Shown: positions 1 through 8,575 of the stretch, one piece after another
Layout: every line of letters begins with the position of its first letter
Numbering within the stretch: the stretch's first letter is position 1
From: Ancylothrix sp036704045
GTDB taxonomy: Bacteria; Cyanobacteriota; Cyanobacteriia; Cyanobacteriales; Oscillatoriaceae
DNA: 64,000 bases
Direction of reading: 5' to 3'
NCBI GenBank assembly: GCA_036704045.1
Contig: DATNQM010000048.1
Span: 80,165-144,164, forward strand
Made by a program: the position numbers and the translations under genes
The notes under the pieces: model-generated
Told to the model about the DNA's origin: nothing
Databases searched by the model: none
Seen by the model: only the letters and a program-made list of their open reading frames with translations

Positions 1-430
1 TCTGAGCAGCACTCTTCTGCTCTTCTACAATGTCTCCATCATAAAATTCTTTTGAAATTTTACCGTCACCATAATCATCATTTACCCAAGCAATTAAAGA
101 ACCTAGTCTATGGGCGCCATCAATGACAAAGTAGTTACTGTCAGACCTTTTCCAAAGAATAACTGCCGGAATTAAATCCCCATCCAAAAAGCTTTCTATA
201 AACTCACATATTGTCTCAGCATCCCACTCATTAGTTTCACGCTGGAAATCTGGCTTCCTTAAAAATGGATAAAAAAAATTATTTTTCTGTTCTAAATTTT
301 GAATTGTAAGAAAATTTATTAATTCAACATTTGATGTTAAAGTTTGATGCTCTTGAACTTCAAAATCTTCTCTACGGATCAGAGCATCTAAGCTAACTTT
401 CGGACTTTCTTTTGAACTTTTCTTTGACAT
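1..430 (-). CDS. DUF262-like protein, N-terminal part (cut by window edge)
   Basis: An open frame of 143 codons runs from an ATG at 430 to the left edge without a stop, so the gene is truncated by the window and not by mutation. A good Shine-Dalgarno (AAAAGGAG) lies 5 bases before the start. The segment around residues 60-115 has PDFQRETNEW, then FLDGDLIPAVILW, then VIDGAHRLGSLIAW. This is the pattern of the DUF262 family (ParB/sulfiredoxin-like N-terminal fold), in which the DGAHR-type motif is conserved. DUF262 proteins include GmrSD-type restriction enzymes and many uncharacterised proteins, often in defence islands. The C-terminal part that would decide the function (for example an HNH nuclease domain) is outside the window. 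It is followed at once by transposase debris, which fits an accessory region. Confidence 0.6.
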   Translation of the reverse strand, partial: MSKKSSKESPKVSLDALIRREDFEVQEHQTLTSNVELINFLTIQNLEQKNNFFYPFLRKPDFQRETNEWDAETICEFIESFLDGDLIPAVILWKRSDSNYFVIDGAHRLGSLIAWVNDDYGDGKISKEFYDGDIVEEQKSAAQ

Positions 431-679
431 TTTTACTCCTTTTGCGGTATTTCTAAACAGAAAAATAAGGATATTATTATATTATAGTAGCATCCTTGAC
501 CTTATTGTATACCTTCTCGTGTGAGACAGAGATGAGGCAATAGCGCAATCGCATCTCCCCCCCGTTTCGCAGCAGGGGCTTAAAACTCTTTCTTGCTGTG
601 GAGAAGCGCGTACTAATTTCTGTAAATCAGAAGTTTCGTCGGCAAAGGGATCAGAATTTGTTTACAGCGGATTCCAGCT

Positions 680-1290
680 TTAGGAAGTACAGTAGTAGCA
701 TTTTACAAAAAAGTTTTTAAAATGCTGTGGATTCACTATATCTAATGCAGTAGCTAGGAAAATATCTACCATGTTGGTACTAGTGGGCAAGAATTGACCT
801 AAAAAAGCTTTCAATAGTGACCACCACAATTCATACGCCTTCGGCGGGGCGTAGCCCTACGGATTAAAGCCACGAGAATAGCGTGATAAATTGAGGATGC
901 GAGCTTTAATCCGATTGAATGAATGTTTCAATCGTTTTCAACTTATGAGTCGATAGATTATTATTCATCATAACAACCACACCAAGCCATAAATTTGGAA
1001 CTAAAAAATATTCAACGAAAACTTTAAAATATTTGCTATCCATCGAGCCATTTAGAGTCATTACTTTTAGGATTTTTTTGAGAGTAATTGCACCGACAAT
1101 TCTGACCTTTTCACCGTGATAAAATGGATCTAAATCGTAGGCTTTATGACCACAAAGTGAACGTGCATGGGTTCGTATTAATCCTAATAAAACTCCCATT
1201 TAATCCACAAAAACCAGGTTGTTGGGGTCAACATCTTTGACTTTTTCCCGATAGTCACACCGGAGAATTCTGACCCGTTCTGTATCTGTC
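680..1290 (-). pseudogene. IS630-type transposase remnant
   Basis: On the minus strand, pieces of one transposase can be read in order: YREKVKDVDPNNLVFVD, then (after an in-frame TAA at 1202-1200, where the family has Glu) MGVLLGLIRTHARS and LNGSMDSKYF..LVPNLW, then NNNLSTHKLKTIE. After a stop at 908-906 the reading continues in another frame with ARILNLSRYSRGFNP, ELWWSLLKAFLGQFL and finally FVKCYYCTS with a stop at 682-680. This is the C-terminal DDE domain of IS630 transposases. The gene is inactivated by a nonsense codon, at least one frameshift, loss of its N-terminus, and a short GC-rich palindromic insert at about 838-866 between the GFNP and ELWWS parts. No terminal inverted repeats were identified. 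Confidence 0.75.
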
Positions 1291-1299
1291 TGACTACTT

Positions 1300-1471
1300 G
1301 CGTCCATCTGCGTAGCGCTACGCGCGGCTACGCCTAGATCTACGGTTAAAAAACTCCTAAAAACCCCCAGCAAAAACCCACCTAAAAAACCCACCAACAA
1401 ACCTCAAACTTCATCTGCCTTCCGAAGCGTAGGCACTTCGGTGCAGGCTACGCCTAACATCTGCGGTTAAA
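1300..1471. repeat. two copies of a small GC-rich palindromic element
   Basis: Two related stretches, about 1304-1349 and 1412-1471, each begin with CATCTGC, contain GGCTACGCCTA, and end with CGGTTAAAA. The first has the perfect 14-base palindrome GCGTAGCGCTACGC at 1310-1323. The second has a CCGAAG/CTTCGG stem. Related GTAGCCCTACG sequence sits inside the transposase remnant at about 850. They look like the small dispersed hairpin elements common in filamentous cyanobacteria. The second copy ends at the last codons of radA. Confidence 0.5.
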
Positions 1472-3119
1472 ACACCGAATCATCATCATCTCCAAAAATA
1501 TCTCCATCCTCATCTTCATCATCAAAAGAAGGTATATTACTAGAAGTTGTTGAAGGCCCTGGAATTGCCTCTAAAATAGCATCCAAAACCTTAGCCACCG
1601 GCACAATATTTAAACCTAACTCAGGAGGCATTTGACCCCTCGGAATAATAGCCCTTTTAAACCCCAATTTTGCCGCCTCCCGCAACCGTAACTCTAACTG
1701 AGAAACCGGCCTAACTTGACCACCTAAACCAACTTCACCAATAATTACCGTATGGGGGTCTACCACCCGATCACGAAAGGAAGCAACCACCGCAATTGCT
1801 ATGCCTAAATCTGCGGCCGGTTCATGGACACCAATACCTCCAACCGTCGCCACATAAGTATCTAGCTTCGACAAAGGCACCCCAACTCGCTTTTCTAAAA
1901 CCGCTAAAATTTGCACAAGTCTATTACTATCCACCCCCGTTGTTGCCCGACGCGGTGCCCCAAAACTTGCCGGACTTACTAACGCTTGCACTTCTACCAC
2001 AATGGGACGAGTTCCCTCACAAGCAACTACTGTAGAACTCCCAGAAATTGTATCCTCTCTACTGCCTAAAAACAGTTCTGAAGGATTAGTAATTTCTCGC
2101 AAACCATTAGCAATCATTTCAAAAACACCAATTTCGTGAGTTGCCCCAAATCGGTTTTTCATTGAACGTAAAAGCCGGTGAGAAGCAAAGCGATCTCCTT
2201 CAAAAAACAACACAGTGTCTACTAAATGTTCTAGCACTCGCGGGCCGGCAATTCCTCCCTCTTTGGTAACATGACCAACAATAAACAACGTAATATTTTC
2301 TCGTTTTGCTACCTGCATTAAAGCATTTGTACATTCCCTCACCTGGGCTACCGAACCAGGTGCGGAAGTTAAAGAAGGAAAAAAGATTGTTTGAATACTA
2401 TCAATAATTGCTAAATTTGGTTTTAATGATTCTAGTTCGCGCAGAATTTCTTCTAAATTTGTTTCGGGTAGTAGGTAAAAATTTGTTTCTGTTTCTGGTT
2501 GGTTTTTTGTTTGGGTTTCTACCGATGTTAAAATCTCTGGTTTATTTCCATTATCTTTAGCCATTGGCAACGCTAATTGTCCAAAACCTTGAGGTTGAGG
2601 AGTGATATCTTTTGCCGGTGGAGGCGGTGAATCTTCTTTAGGCGGTTCATACACTTGTAAACGTTGTGCTCTCAATTTTATCTGCTGTCCAGACTCTTCG
2701 CCAGAAATATATAAAACGCGAGAATTATAAGAAATTTGGTTAGCTACTTGCAGCAAAAGAGTCGATTTTCCTATTCCCGGTTCACCACCAATTAACACTA
2801 AAGATCCCGGAACAATTCCACCACCCAACACCCGGTCGAGTTCGCTAAAACCAGACCCTGAGCGACTAATAGCGGCATCTGCAATTTGCGATAGCTTAAA
2901 AGATGAACGAGGCTGTCCTGGTTTTGTGGTAGAGTCTCGCTTGTTGTCTTTCATCCACGAACTGCTACTCATGCTGGCGCGAACAGAAGTAGTCAGAGCC
3001 TCTGAAACCGTTTGCTCTTCAAGAGTATTCCAACTATCGCAAGCTGGACATTTACCAAAAAATTGAGGGAACTCCCCACCACATTCAGTACAGACGTACA
3101 GGATTCGAGACTTAGGCAT
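1467..3119 (-). CDS. radA: DNA repair protein RadA (Sms)
   Basis: RadA is a hexameric RecA-like helicase that promotes branch migration in homologous recombination. The order of parts is as expected: an N-terminal zinc finger (Cys10, 13, 24, 27), a Walker A motif GEPGIGKST at residues 112-120, the RadA-specific KNRFG motif at 321-325, and a C-terminal Lon-protease-like domain. At 550 residues it is about 90 longer than typical bacterial RadA. The extra length comes from a low-complexity Pro/Gln/Glu/Thr insert at about residues 157-213, between the ATPase motifs, and a strongly acidic tail. The start ATG at 3119 gives a normal N-terminus directly before the zinc finger. It is divergent from rpaB across a 171-base spacer. 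Confidence 0.96.
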   Translation of the reverse strand: MPKSRILYVCTECGGEFPQFFGKCPACDSWNTLEEQTVSEALTTSVRASMSSSSWMKDNKRDSTTKPGQPRSSFKLSQIADAAISRSGSGFSELDRVLGGGIVPGSLVLIGGEPGIGKSTLLLQVANQISYNSRVLYISGEESGQQIKLRAQRLQVYEPPKEDSPPPPAKDITPQPQGFGQLALPMAKDNGNKPEILTSVETQTKNQPETETNFYLLPETNLEEILRELESLKPNLAIIDSIQTIFFPSLTSAPGSVAQVRECTNALMQVAKRENITLFIVGHVTKEGGIAGPRVLEHLVDTVLFFEGDRFASHRLLRSMKNRFGATHEIGVFEMIANGLREITNPSELFLGSREDTISGSSTVVACEGTRPIVVEVQALVSPASFGAPRRATTGVDSNRLVQILAVLEKRVGVPLSKLDTYVATVGGIGVHEPAADLGIAIAVVASFRDRVVDPHTVIIGEVGLGGQVRPVSQLELRLREAAKLGFKRAIIPRGQMPPELGLNIVPVAKVLDAILEAIPGPSTTSSNIPSFDDEDEDGDIFGDDDDSVF

Positions 3120-3290
3120 TCTTTTATGTGTTAAAAACGTTTTGTTAGGTTACACAAATCTTAAAAAAACTTGAAGGCTAAGAGGGGCAACATTTTCAGC
3201 GTAATTTCTACCTTGGAAGATGAGACAATTGTAATGGTACAGTAGTAAAAATTAATCTTTAGAAATCACACTTAAGGAGCGATAGGCAGC

Positions 3291-4019
3291 TTGGAAAACC
3301 ATAAGGAAAAAATACTGGTCGTAGATGATGAAGCCAGTATCCGCCGCATTTTGGAAACTCGCCTCTCGATGATTGGCTATGATGTGGTCACAGCAGCCGA
3401 CGGAGAAGAAGCCCTCGAAACATTCCGCAATGCTACCCCTGATTTAGTGGTATTGGATGTAATGATGCCAAAGCTCGACGGCTACGGCGTTTGTCAGGAG
3501 TTGCGTAAGGAGTCTGATGTTCCTATCATCATGCTAACAGCGCTTGGGGATGTGGCAGATCGGATTACCGGACTTGAACTCGGTGCCGATGATTATGTGG
3601 TAAAGCCTTTTTCTCCCAAGGAACTTGAGGCTCGCATTCGTTCCGTTTTACGCCGCGTTGATAAAACTGGTGCTACCGGTATCCCTAGTTCTGGGGTAAT
3701 TCATGTTAGCAGTATCCGCATTGATACGAATAAGCGTCAAGTTTATAAGGGTGATGAGCGTATTCGTTTAACCGGCATGGAGTTTAGTTTATTAGAATTA
3801 CTCGTCAGCCGCTCCGGCGAACCCTTCTCTCGTTCAGAAATTTTACAAGAAGTTTGGGGTTATACTCCCGAACGTCACGTTGATACTCGTGTGGTTGATG
3901 TTCATATTTCTCGTCTTAGGGCCAAGCTGGAAGACGACCCCAGCAACCCAGAACTGATTTTGACTGCTCGCGGTACTGGCTACCTTTTCCAACGCATCCT
4001 TGAACCTGGAGAAGAATAG
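3291..4019 (+). CDS. rpaB: OmpR-family response regulator RpaB
   Basis: RpaB is an essential cyanobacterial response regulator that, with the histidine kinase Hik33/NblS, represses high-light genes and affects energy transfer from phycobilisomes. The protein has a receiver domain with acidic pocket (Asp12, Asp13), phosphoacceptor Asp56 and Lys105, and a C-terminal OmpR/PhoB winged helix ending in RGTGYLF. The length of 242 residues is normal. The start is TTG at 3291, supported by TAAGGAG about 11 bases upstream and by the MEN..KILVVDDE N-terminus typical of the family. No ATG would keep the first beta strand. It stands alone, divergent from radA. Confidence 0.95.
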   Translation: MENHKEKILVVDDEASIRRILETRLSMIGYDVVTAADGEEALETFRNATPDLVVLDVMMPKLDGYGVCQELRKESDVPIIMLTALGDVADRITGLELGADDYVVKPFSPKELEARIRSVLRRVDKTGATGIPSSGVIHVSSIRIDTNKRQVYKGDERIRLTGMEFSLLELLVSRSGEPFSRSEILQEVWGYTPERHVDTRVVDVHISRLRAKLEDDPSNPELILTARGTGYLFQRILEPGEE

Positions 4020-4220
4020 TTATTTGTCTGTTGTCATTTGTCAGCGCCCGTACAGGCACACAGCCGGTCACATCATTTAGTTATTTGTCTAAATAGTTCC
4101 TTTACCACAAAAAGTTAATTTTGTCAAAAAATTTTTTCATTTATCAATGACAAATGGCCTTTACGAATGGTTGGCGAGTGCCTACGCTGACAATTGACAA
4201 ACGAAAAAGGACTTTGAATT

Positions 4221-4880
4221 ATGACAAAATCAGATCCCAATCAAGTGCTGCGCCGGCTTCCCCTTGTGGTTGGCGCTTTGTTCGGAGTTTTACTTTTTAT
4301 CAACCGTATAGTTACACCAGATTTAACTAATTCTCAAGCTCGCTCTGATGCTTTGGGAGTAATATTGTGTGGGGTGTTAATTTTAACCGGCCTATTGTGG
4401 CAACAAGTACAGCCAAAATTGCCCGAATCAGTGCAACTTATAGGCGAAGAAGGATTTGAGTTAGAACCTAGTTTACCAGAGCCGGTAAAGACTGAGTTAG
4501 CCTGGGCATCTCATTTATTGCTCACCAATACTGCCACCCGTTCCTTAGTGGTATGGTATAGAGGAGAAGTATTGTTAAGGCGGGGAATTTTAGCATCCAA
4601 ACGACAAGTTACTCCTGGGGCAATTGTTAATCGAGTTTTAGAAAAACAAAAGCCAGTTTATTTAGTAAATTTAAAACTTTACCCTGGCAGTATAGAGTTT
4701 GATTATTTACCCGAAAATAGCCAAGGCATTATTTGCCATCCTTTGGCAGATAAAGGCATTTTAATTTTAGCAGCCAATGCCCCTCGTTCTTATACTCGTC
4801 AAGATGAAATCTGGATTGAAGGCATTGCCCAAAAACTAGAAAACACCTTGAGTCTTTATTTATTTCCTACCAAAACATAA
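4221..4880 (+). CDS. cofactor assembly of complex C subunit B (CCB2/CCB4-like)
   Basis: This resembles the cyanobacterial members of the CCB2/CCB4 family, which in chloroplasts help attach haem ci covalently to cytochrome b6 of the b6f complex. The protein has 219 residues with two N-terminal membrane segments (about residues 14-31 and 44-61), followed by a soluble domain with a GAF-like arrangement (LLLTNTATRSLVVWYRG, then GILILAANAPRSY near the end). An ATG at 4221 lies 11 bases after AAAAAGGA. The family assignment is from recognition of this pattern; the haem attachment role in cyanobacteria is inferred from plant and algal homologues. Confidence 0.75.
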   Translation: MTKSDPNQVLRRLPLVVGALFGVLLFINRIVTPDLTNSQARSDALGVILCGVLILTGLLWQQVQPKLPESVQLIGEEGFELEPSLPEPVKTELAWASHLLLTNTATRSLVVWYRGEVLLRRGILASKRQVTPGAIVNRVLEKQKPVYLVNLKLYPGSIEFDYLPENSQGIICHPLADKGILILAANAPRSYTRQDEIWIEGIAQKLENTLSLYLFPTKT

Positions 4881-4979
4881 CAATTTATTTGGAATTATTC
4901 TCTTTAAAATTACGGATTAGGCAAATTTTTTATGAAAAATTAAATTATTTAGCCTTCCCTTTTTTAGCAGGTTAAAAAT

Positions 4980-5393
4980 ATGGCACCTACCATTAATCAG
5001 AATGAAATTGCCGGTTTGGGGGCTTCACTACACGAAATTAATCCCAAGTTATTAAAATCAGAAAAAAATGGCATCCATCGACTCTGGTTTCAAGGAGAAG
5101 AGCCTTACTTTAATATATTTATGGAGATAAAAGAGCCCGAAATAATCTCTTTTCAAATATTCTTGCGGGGAAAAAGCCTTTTTTGGAGTCAAGAACATCC
5201 AAACATTGAAACCGACACTACCAATGAATTAAAAGTAGACGATGTAAGCTATTATCCTGCCAGCAAACTCATCACTCCCGACAGCATCCCCGACCAAAAT
5301 TTTATTGAAATTGTCCGCTCTATTTTATTATCCCGCGCAGATATTCCCCTCTTTAAGCAAGCCCTAGAAATTTTAGATAAAGTAAACCCTTAA
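4980..5393 (+). CDS. conserved hypothetical protein, 137 aa
   Basis: A small soluble protein with no signal peptide, membrane segment or known catalytic motif. An ATG start at 4980 is preceded by AGCAGGTT. The sequence alternates short hydrophobic strands (HRLWFQGEEPYFNIFME, then ISFQIFLRGKSLFW) with charged turns and ends in a helix (FKQALEILDKV), so a compact alpha/beta fold is likely. It lies 99 bases after the CCB-like gene on the same strand and could be cotranscribed. I do not recognise the family. Confidence 0.6.
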   Translation: MAPTINQNEIAGLGASLHEINPKLLKSEKNGIHRLWFQGEEPYFNIFMEIKEPEIISFQIFLRGKSLFWSQEHPNIETDTTNELKVDDVSYYPASKLITPDSIPDQNFIEIVRSILLSRADIPLFKQALEILDKVNP

Positions 5394-5402
5394 AACAAAA
5401 AA

Positions 5403-5422
5403 CCCGGTTTTTAAAAACCGGG
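5403..5422 (-). terminator. intrinsic terminator of the lipoprotein gene
   Basis: A perfect palindrome, CCCGGTTTTT followed by its complement AAAAACCGGG. Read on the minus strand it is followed by TTTTTTGTTTT, so it is a canonical terminator for the minus-strand gene ending at 5480. On the plus strand there is no T run, but the hairpin may also stop transcripts of the 137-aa gene. Confidence 0.8.
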
Positions 5423-5479
5423 ATTCTCAACCTAAATTAACTCCGCTCTACACGGAATTTTGTCTTAGGGATACCTTTT

Positions 5480-6718
5480 TTAAGGTTTAGATTTTGACTT
5501 AGCTAACATCAAATTAGACTCATTAACCTCATACTTATAGCCAATACCAAAAGTAAGAGGTTTAATATTCTTGTCTGTTTGATACATTTGCCGTAGATCC
5601 GGCTGATATCTGACACTAAATAAATCAATCGGGGCGGTATAATTACCAAACAAATTAACATCCCATTTCGCCTTATCAAAATACTTCACCGGCATTCCCG
5701 AATCATCCTGAAAAACGCTACTACTTTGAGACAAAATAAAATCTCTAATAGTCGAAAAACTATCATTGTGCATCAAATAAGAAGCCGCCTTCAAATAAGT
5801 ATTTGGCGTCGGAAATTGCTTAACAAACTGGGTAAATTCAGGAGTTTTCTGCAAACCTTCATTTGATAAATCTAGCGAAAAATAATACACCGTTTGCGGC
5901 TGAGACTTACCAGGAGAAGTAAAAGAAATCTTCACCCCCGGTACCTTAGCATTTTTCGCCTTTTGGGCATTTTCAAAAACCTGCACCTTGCCATCCTTAT
6001 CTAACCCAATATATTGCACATCCAAAAGATTATGATTTGTGCGGGCTAAAAACACCATTAAAATTGGAATAACACCTTTTTCCGCCAAATCAACCTTCAT
6101 ATCATTAGTACGGAAAAAACTTAACTGCAAAATTGCATACATAGAAGAACTAACGCCCTTCAATTTTTGGTCAAGTTGGCTATCAGATAAATTTGCCAAA
6201 TCAGGAATTTCACCCACCGGCTCCAAACCGGCCATCACATAATCACTACCATTCGGAAAAAACAAATTAGCATACAAAAAGTCTGGCCCACTAAACGGAT
6301 AAAAAATTGGCGTTGAACCTTGATTAACTGAAGCTAATTCTGTCTTCGCCCAACTACTAATTTTCGACAATTGTTGAGCATCTAACTTTTGCCAAGCATT
6401 CTGAAAATAGCTGGCGTGAGCATTCCAAGAAGCAGTTTTTTCCACACCCGCCAGCGGACTACCTTCGCCTACTTTTATCCCCGCCAGCGCCTTTGCTGTA
6501 TCCGTCAATTTTGTAGCCTTAGCCTTATCTACCGGCTTCTCTGTTGGAGTTGCTTTTGGCGTTTCTGTTTTCCCACCCTCCGTTGTTTTTGCCGGTGCTT
6601 GAGTAGCTGTCGAAATCGGGTTTTCTACCTTTGTTTCTGGCGTACTAGTGCAACCCAAAACAAAAAAAGGTAGAGCTAAACTTGCACTTACCAAATAGCG
6701 TAAATTAATTTTCTTCAT
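5480..6718 (-). CDS. predicted lipoprotein of unknown function, 412 aa
   Basis: The N-terminus MKKINLRYLVSASLALPFF followed by VLGC is a classical lipoprotein signal with the lipid-bearing cysteine at position 23, so the protein is exported and anchored. A Pro/Thr/Lys/Glu-rich linker (about residues 25-75) leads to a globular domain of about 330 residues. This part has no recognisable catalytic motif. It contains motifs such as IFYPFSGPDFLYANLFFP and SYVMAGLEPVG-like text, a pattern seen in conserved bacterial proteins of unknown role. It is 28 bases from the permease gene upstream on the same strand, so the two may form an operon. Confidence 0.65.
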   Translation of the reverse strand: MKKINLRYLVSASLALPFFVLGCTSTPETKVENPISTATQAPAKTTEGGKTETPKATPTEKPVDKAKATKLTDTAKALAGIKVGEGSPLAGVEKTASWNAHASYFQNAWQKLDAQQLSKISSWAKTELASVNQGSTPIFYPFSGPDFLYANLFFPNGSDYVMAGLEPVGEIPDLANLSDSQLDQKLKGVSSSMYAILQLSFFRTNDMKVDLAEKGVIPILMVFLARTNHNLLDVQYIGLDKDGKVQVFENAQKAKNAKVPGVKISFTSPGKSQPQTVYYFSLDLSNEGLQKTPEFTQFVKQFPTPNTYLKAASYLMHNDSFSTIRDFILSQSSSVFQDDSGMPVKYFDKAKWDVNLFGNYTAPIDLFSVRYQPDLRQMYQTDKNIKPLTFGIGYKYEVNESNLMLAKSKSKP

Positions 6719-6746
6719 TTTAATCCCCTCACACTTTAAACCACAC

Positions 6747-8138
6747 TTAATTACCAGAATCAGACGAAATCAAATTCTTATTTCGCTGAGCTACAAAATA
6801 CACCACTAAACCCACAAAAATTGTTGCTAAACCCGTCAAAGACTCTAATGGTTTTCCTTGAAAAGTAAAAAGCAACATCCACAAGGTAATAGCCAAAAAC
6901 ACCAAAGGAGTCAACGGATAACCCCACGTTTTGTAAGGACGTTTAACCTCTGGAAATCGAAATCTATGCACAAAAACACCTAGCACCGTCAAAAACGAAG
7001 ACAGAGTAAGTGTAAAACCTAAATAAGTCACCACCGCTTCAAAAGAAGAGGTAATAATAAGCACAACGACAATAGAAAGCTGCAATAAAAGTGCATAAAA
7101 AGGAACCCCCTCTTTATTTTTCTTTGCAAGCCCTCTAAACAACGGGATATCCTCACCAATTACCTGCGTAACTCGTGGACCCGCCCAAGTCATGGAGCTA
7201 ATGGAAGAAACCAACCCAAAAGCAATCAACAAGCTAATAATATTGCCCCCCACATCCCCAAAAATATATTGAGCAGCAAGAGCAGCAACTTGTTCTTTAT
7301 CTTTTAAGGCTTCTATTTCGGCAAAGGGAGTAGCATACAAAAACACAAAATTGATTAGCAGGTAAAATACCAACACAATCAAAGTGCCTACCAATAAAGA
7401 CCTAGGAATTGTTTTTTCTGGTTCTTTAACTTCACTGGCAAGATAAATTGAAGCATTCCACCCCGAATAGGCATACATAACAAAAATCAGCGAAGTAGAA
7501 AATGAACTACCTAAAATAGTTATCACATCTTCTGGTTGCGGCGAAAAATTCATGCCTTGCGGTTTGCCTAATAAAAACCCACACAAAATAAATGCCACAA
7601 TTAGCAACACCTTAAAAAGGGTTGCACCATCTTGAAACCGACTTCCCACTTTCACATTTTTACTGTGAATAAGGGCAACTCCAATAGCTACAATTAATGC
7701 AACTAAGGTAGAGTTCACGAACGGAAAAACTTTCTGAATATAGCTTCCCAGCGCCATTGCAGTAGCCGCAATGGGTGCAGCAAAACCCACTGTTACAGAA
7801 ATCCACCCCGAAACAAAGCCTACTGCTGGATGATAAATTTTGGAAAGATAGTGATACTCGCCACCAGATCGCGGCATCGCGGAGGCAAGTTCACCGTAGG
7901 AAAGGGCTCCACAAAGTGCTAAAATTCCGCCTACTATCCATAGCAATAGTAGGGCAAAACCTGATTTTATCCCGATTGCTTGGTAGCCTAAACTTGTGAA
8001 AACGCCTATGCCGATCATGTTGGCAACGACAATAGAAATTGCCGTAAATAGGCTAATAAGAGGTTTATTTTGGTTTTCGTTTGAATTCACACGCTTTACT
8101 CGATAAAAAACAGCAAGCTGCGAAACAATTCCCCACAC
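6747..8138 (-). CDS. APC-family amino acid permease
   Basis: A 463-residue polytopic protein with about 12 hydrophobic segments. The first, AISIVVANMIGIGVFTSLGY, carries the GIGVF motif of the amino acid/polyamine/organocation (APC) superfamily, and ALSYGELASAMPRSGGEYHYL is the family's second signature. Transport of an amino acid by proton or solute coupling is expected, but the substrate cannot be told. The open frame starts with ATG at 8138. A GTG at the VNSNENQNK segment (about residue 17) would remove a non-conserved leader and is an alternative start. It is followed by the lipoprotein gene. Confidence 0.85.
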   Translation of the reverse strand: MWGIVSQLAVFYRVKRVNSNENQNKPLISLFTAISIVVANMIGIGVFTSLGYQAIGIKSGFALLLLWIVGGILALCGALSYGELASAMPRSGGEYHYLSKIYHPAVGFVSGWISVTVGFAAPIAATAMALGSYIQKVFPFVNSTLVALIVAIGVALIHSKNVKVGSRFQDGATLFKVLLIVAFILCGFLLGKPQGMNFSPQPEDVITILGSSFSTSLIFVMYAYSGWNASIYLASEVKEPEKTIPRSLLVGTLIVLVFYLLINFVFLYATPFAEIEALKDKEQVAALAAQYIFGDVGGNIISLLIAFGLVSSISSMTWAGPRVTQVIGEDIPLFRGLAKKNKEGVPFYALLLQLSIVVVLIITSSFEAVVTYLGFTLTLSSFLTVLGVFVHRFRFPEVKRPYKTWGYPLTPLVFLAITLWMLLFTFQGKPLESLTGLATIFVGLVVYFVAQRNKNLISSDSGN

Positions 8139-8575
8139 ATGGGGATTTTATGTCATCCCATCCGCAGATGCACTAACCCGGATAGTTTTTGACTGAATAG
8201 AGTTTAGCAGCAAGTGGGTAATTGATGTTTGCAATATTTCATTTTTGCTTCAACTCTCAAATTTTATAAATCTCTGCCTTTTTTACTTCATTAAGCGCTT
8301 TTCTTGATTTTTCTCACCTACCTAAACCGGCTTTTTAGTTATTTTTCTATGTAAATATTGCTAAGTTCGTTTGCCTGATTTTGTTCTGCTAGTTTTATTT
8401 TTTCATCCCATTGACAATGGTTATTATTATCATCACAATAGATTTTACCTTATGTTTACCGGCATCTGAAAAACCTTGAGAAATCCTTAACTCAAGGGAA
8501 ACCCAGACAAAAAAACGGCTAAATTATTAGGACTTTTTTGCAATAGTAATGGTCTGAGGGAGAAAAAAAACAAAA
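8139..8575. other. 437-bp divergent spacer, permease / porin
   Basis: This AT-rich spacer separates the minus-strand permease from the plus-strand porin, so it must hold both promoters. I see no open frame, RNA gene or repeat. A purine-rich stretch (TGAGGGAG) lies about 17 bases before the porin start. Confidence 0.5.
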
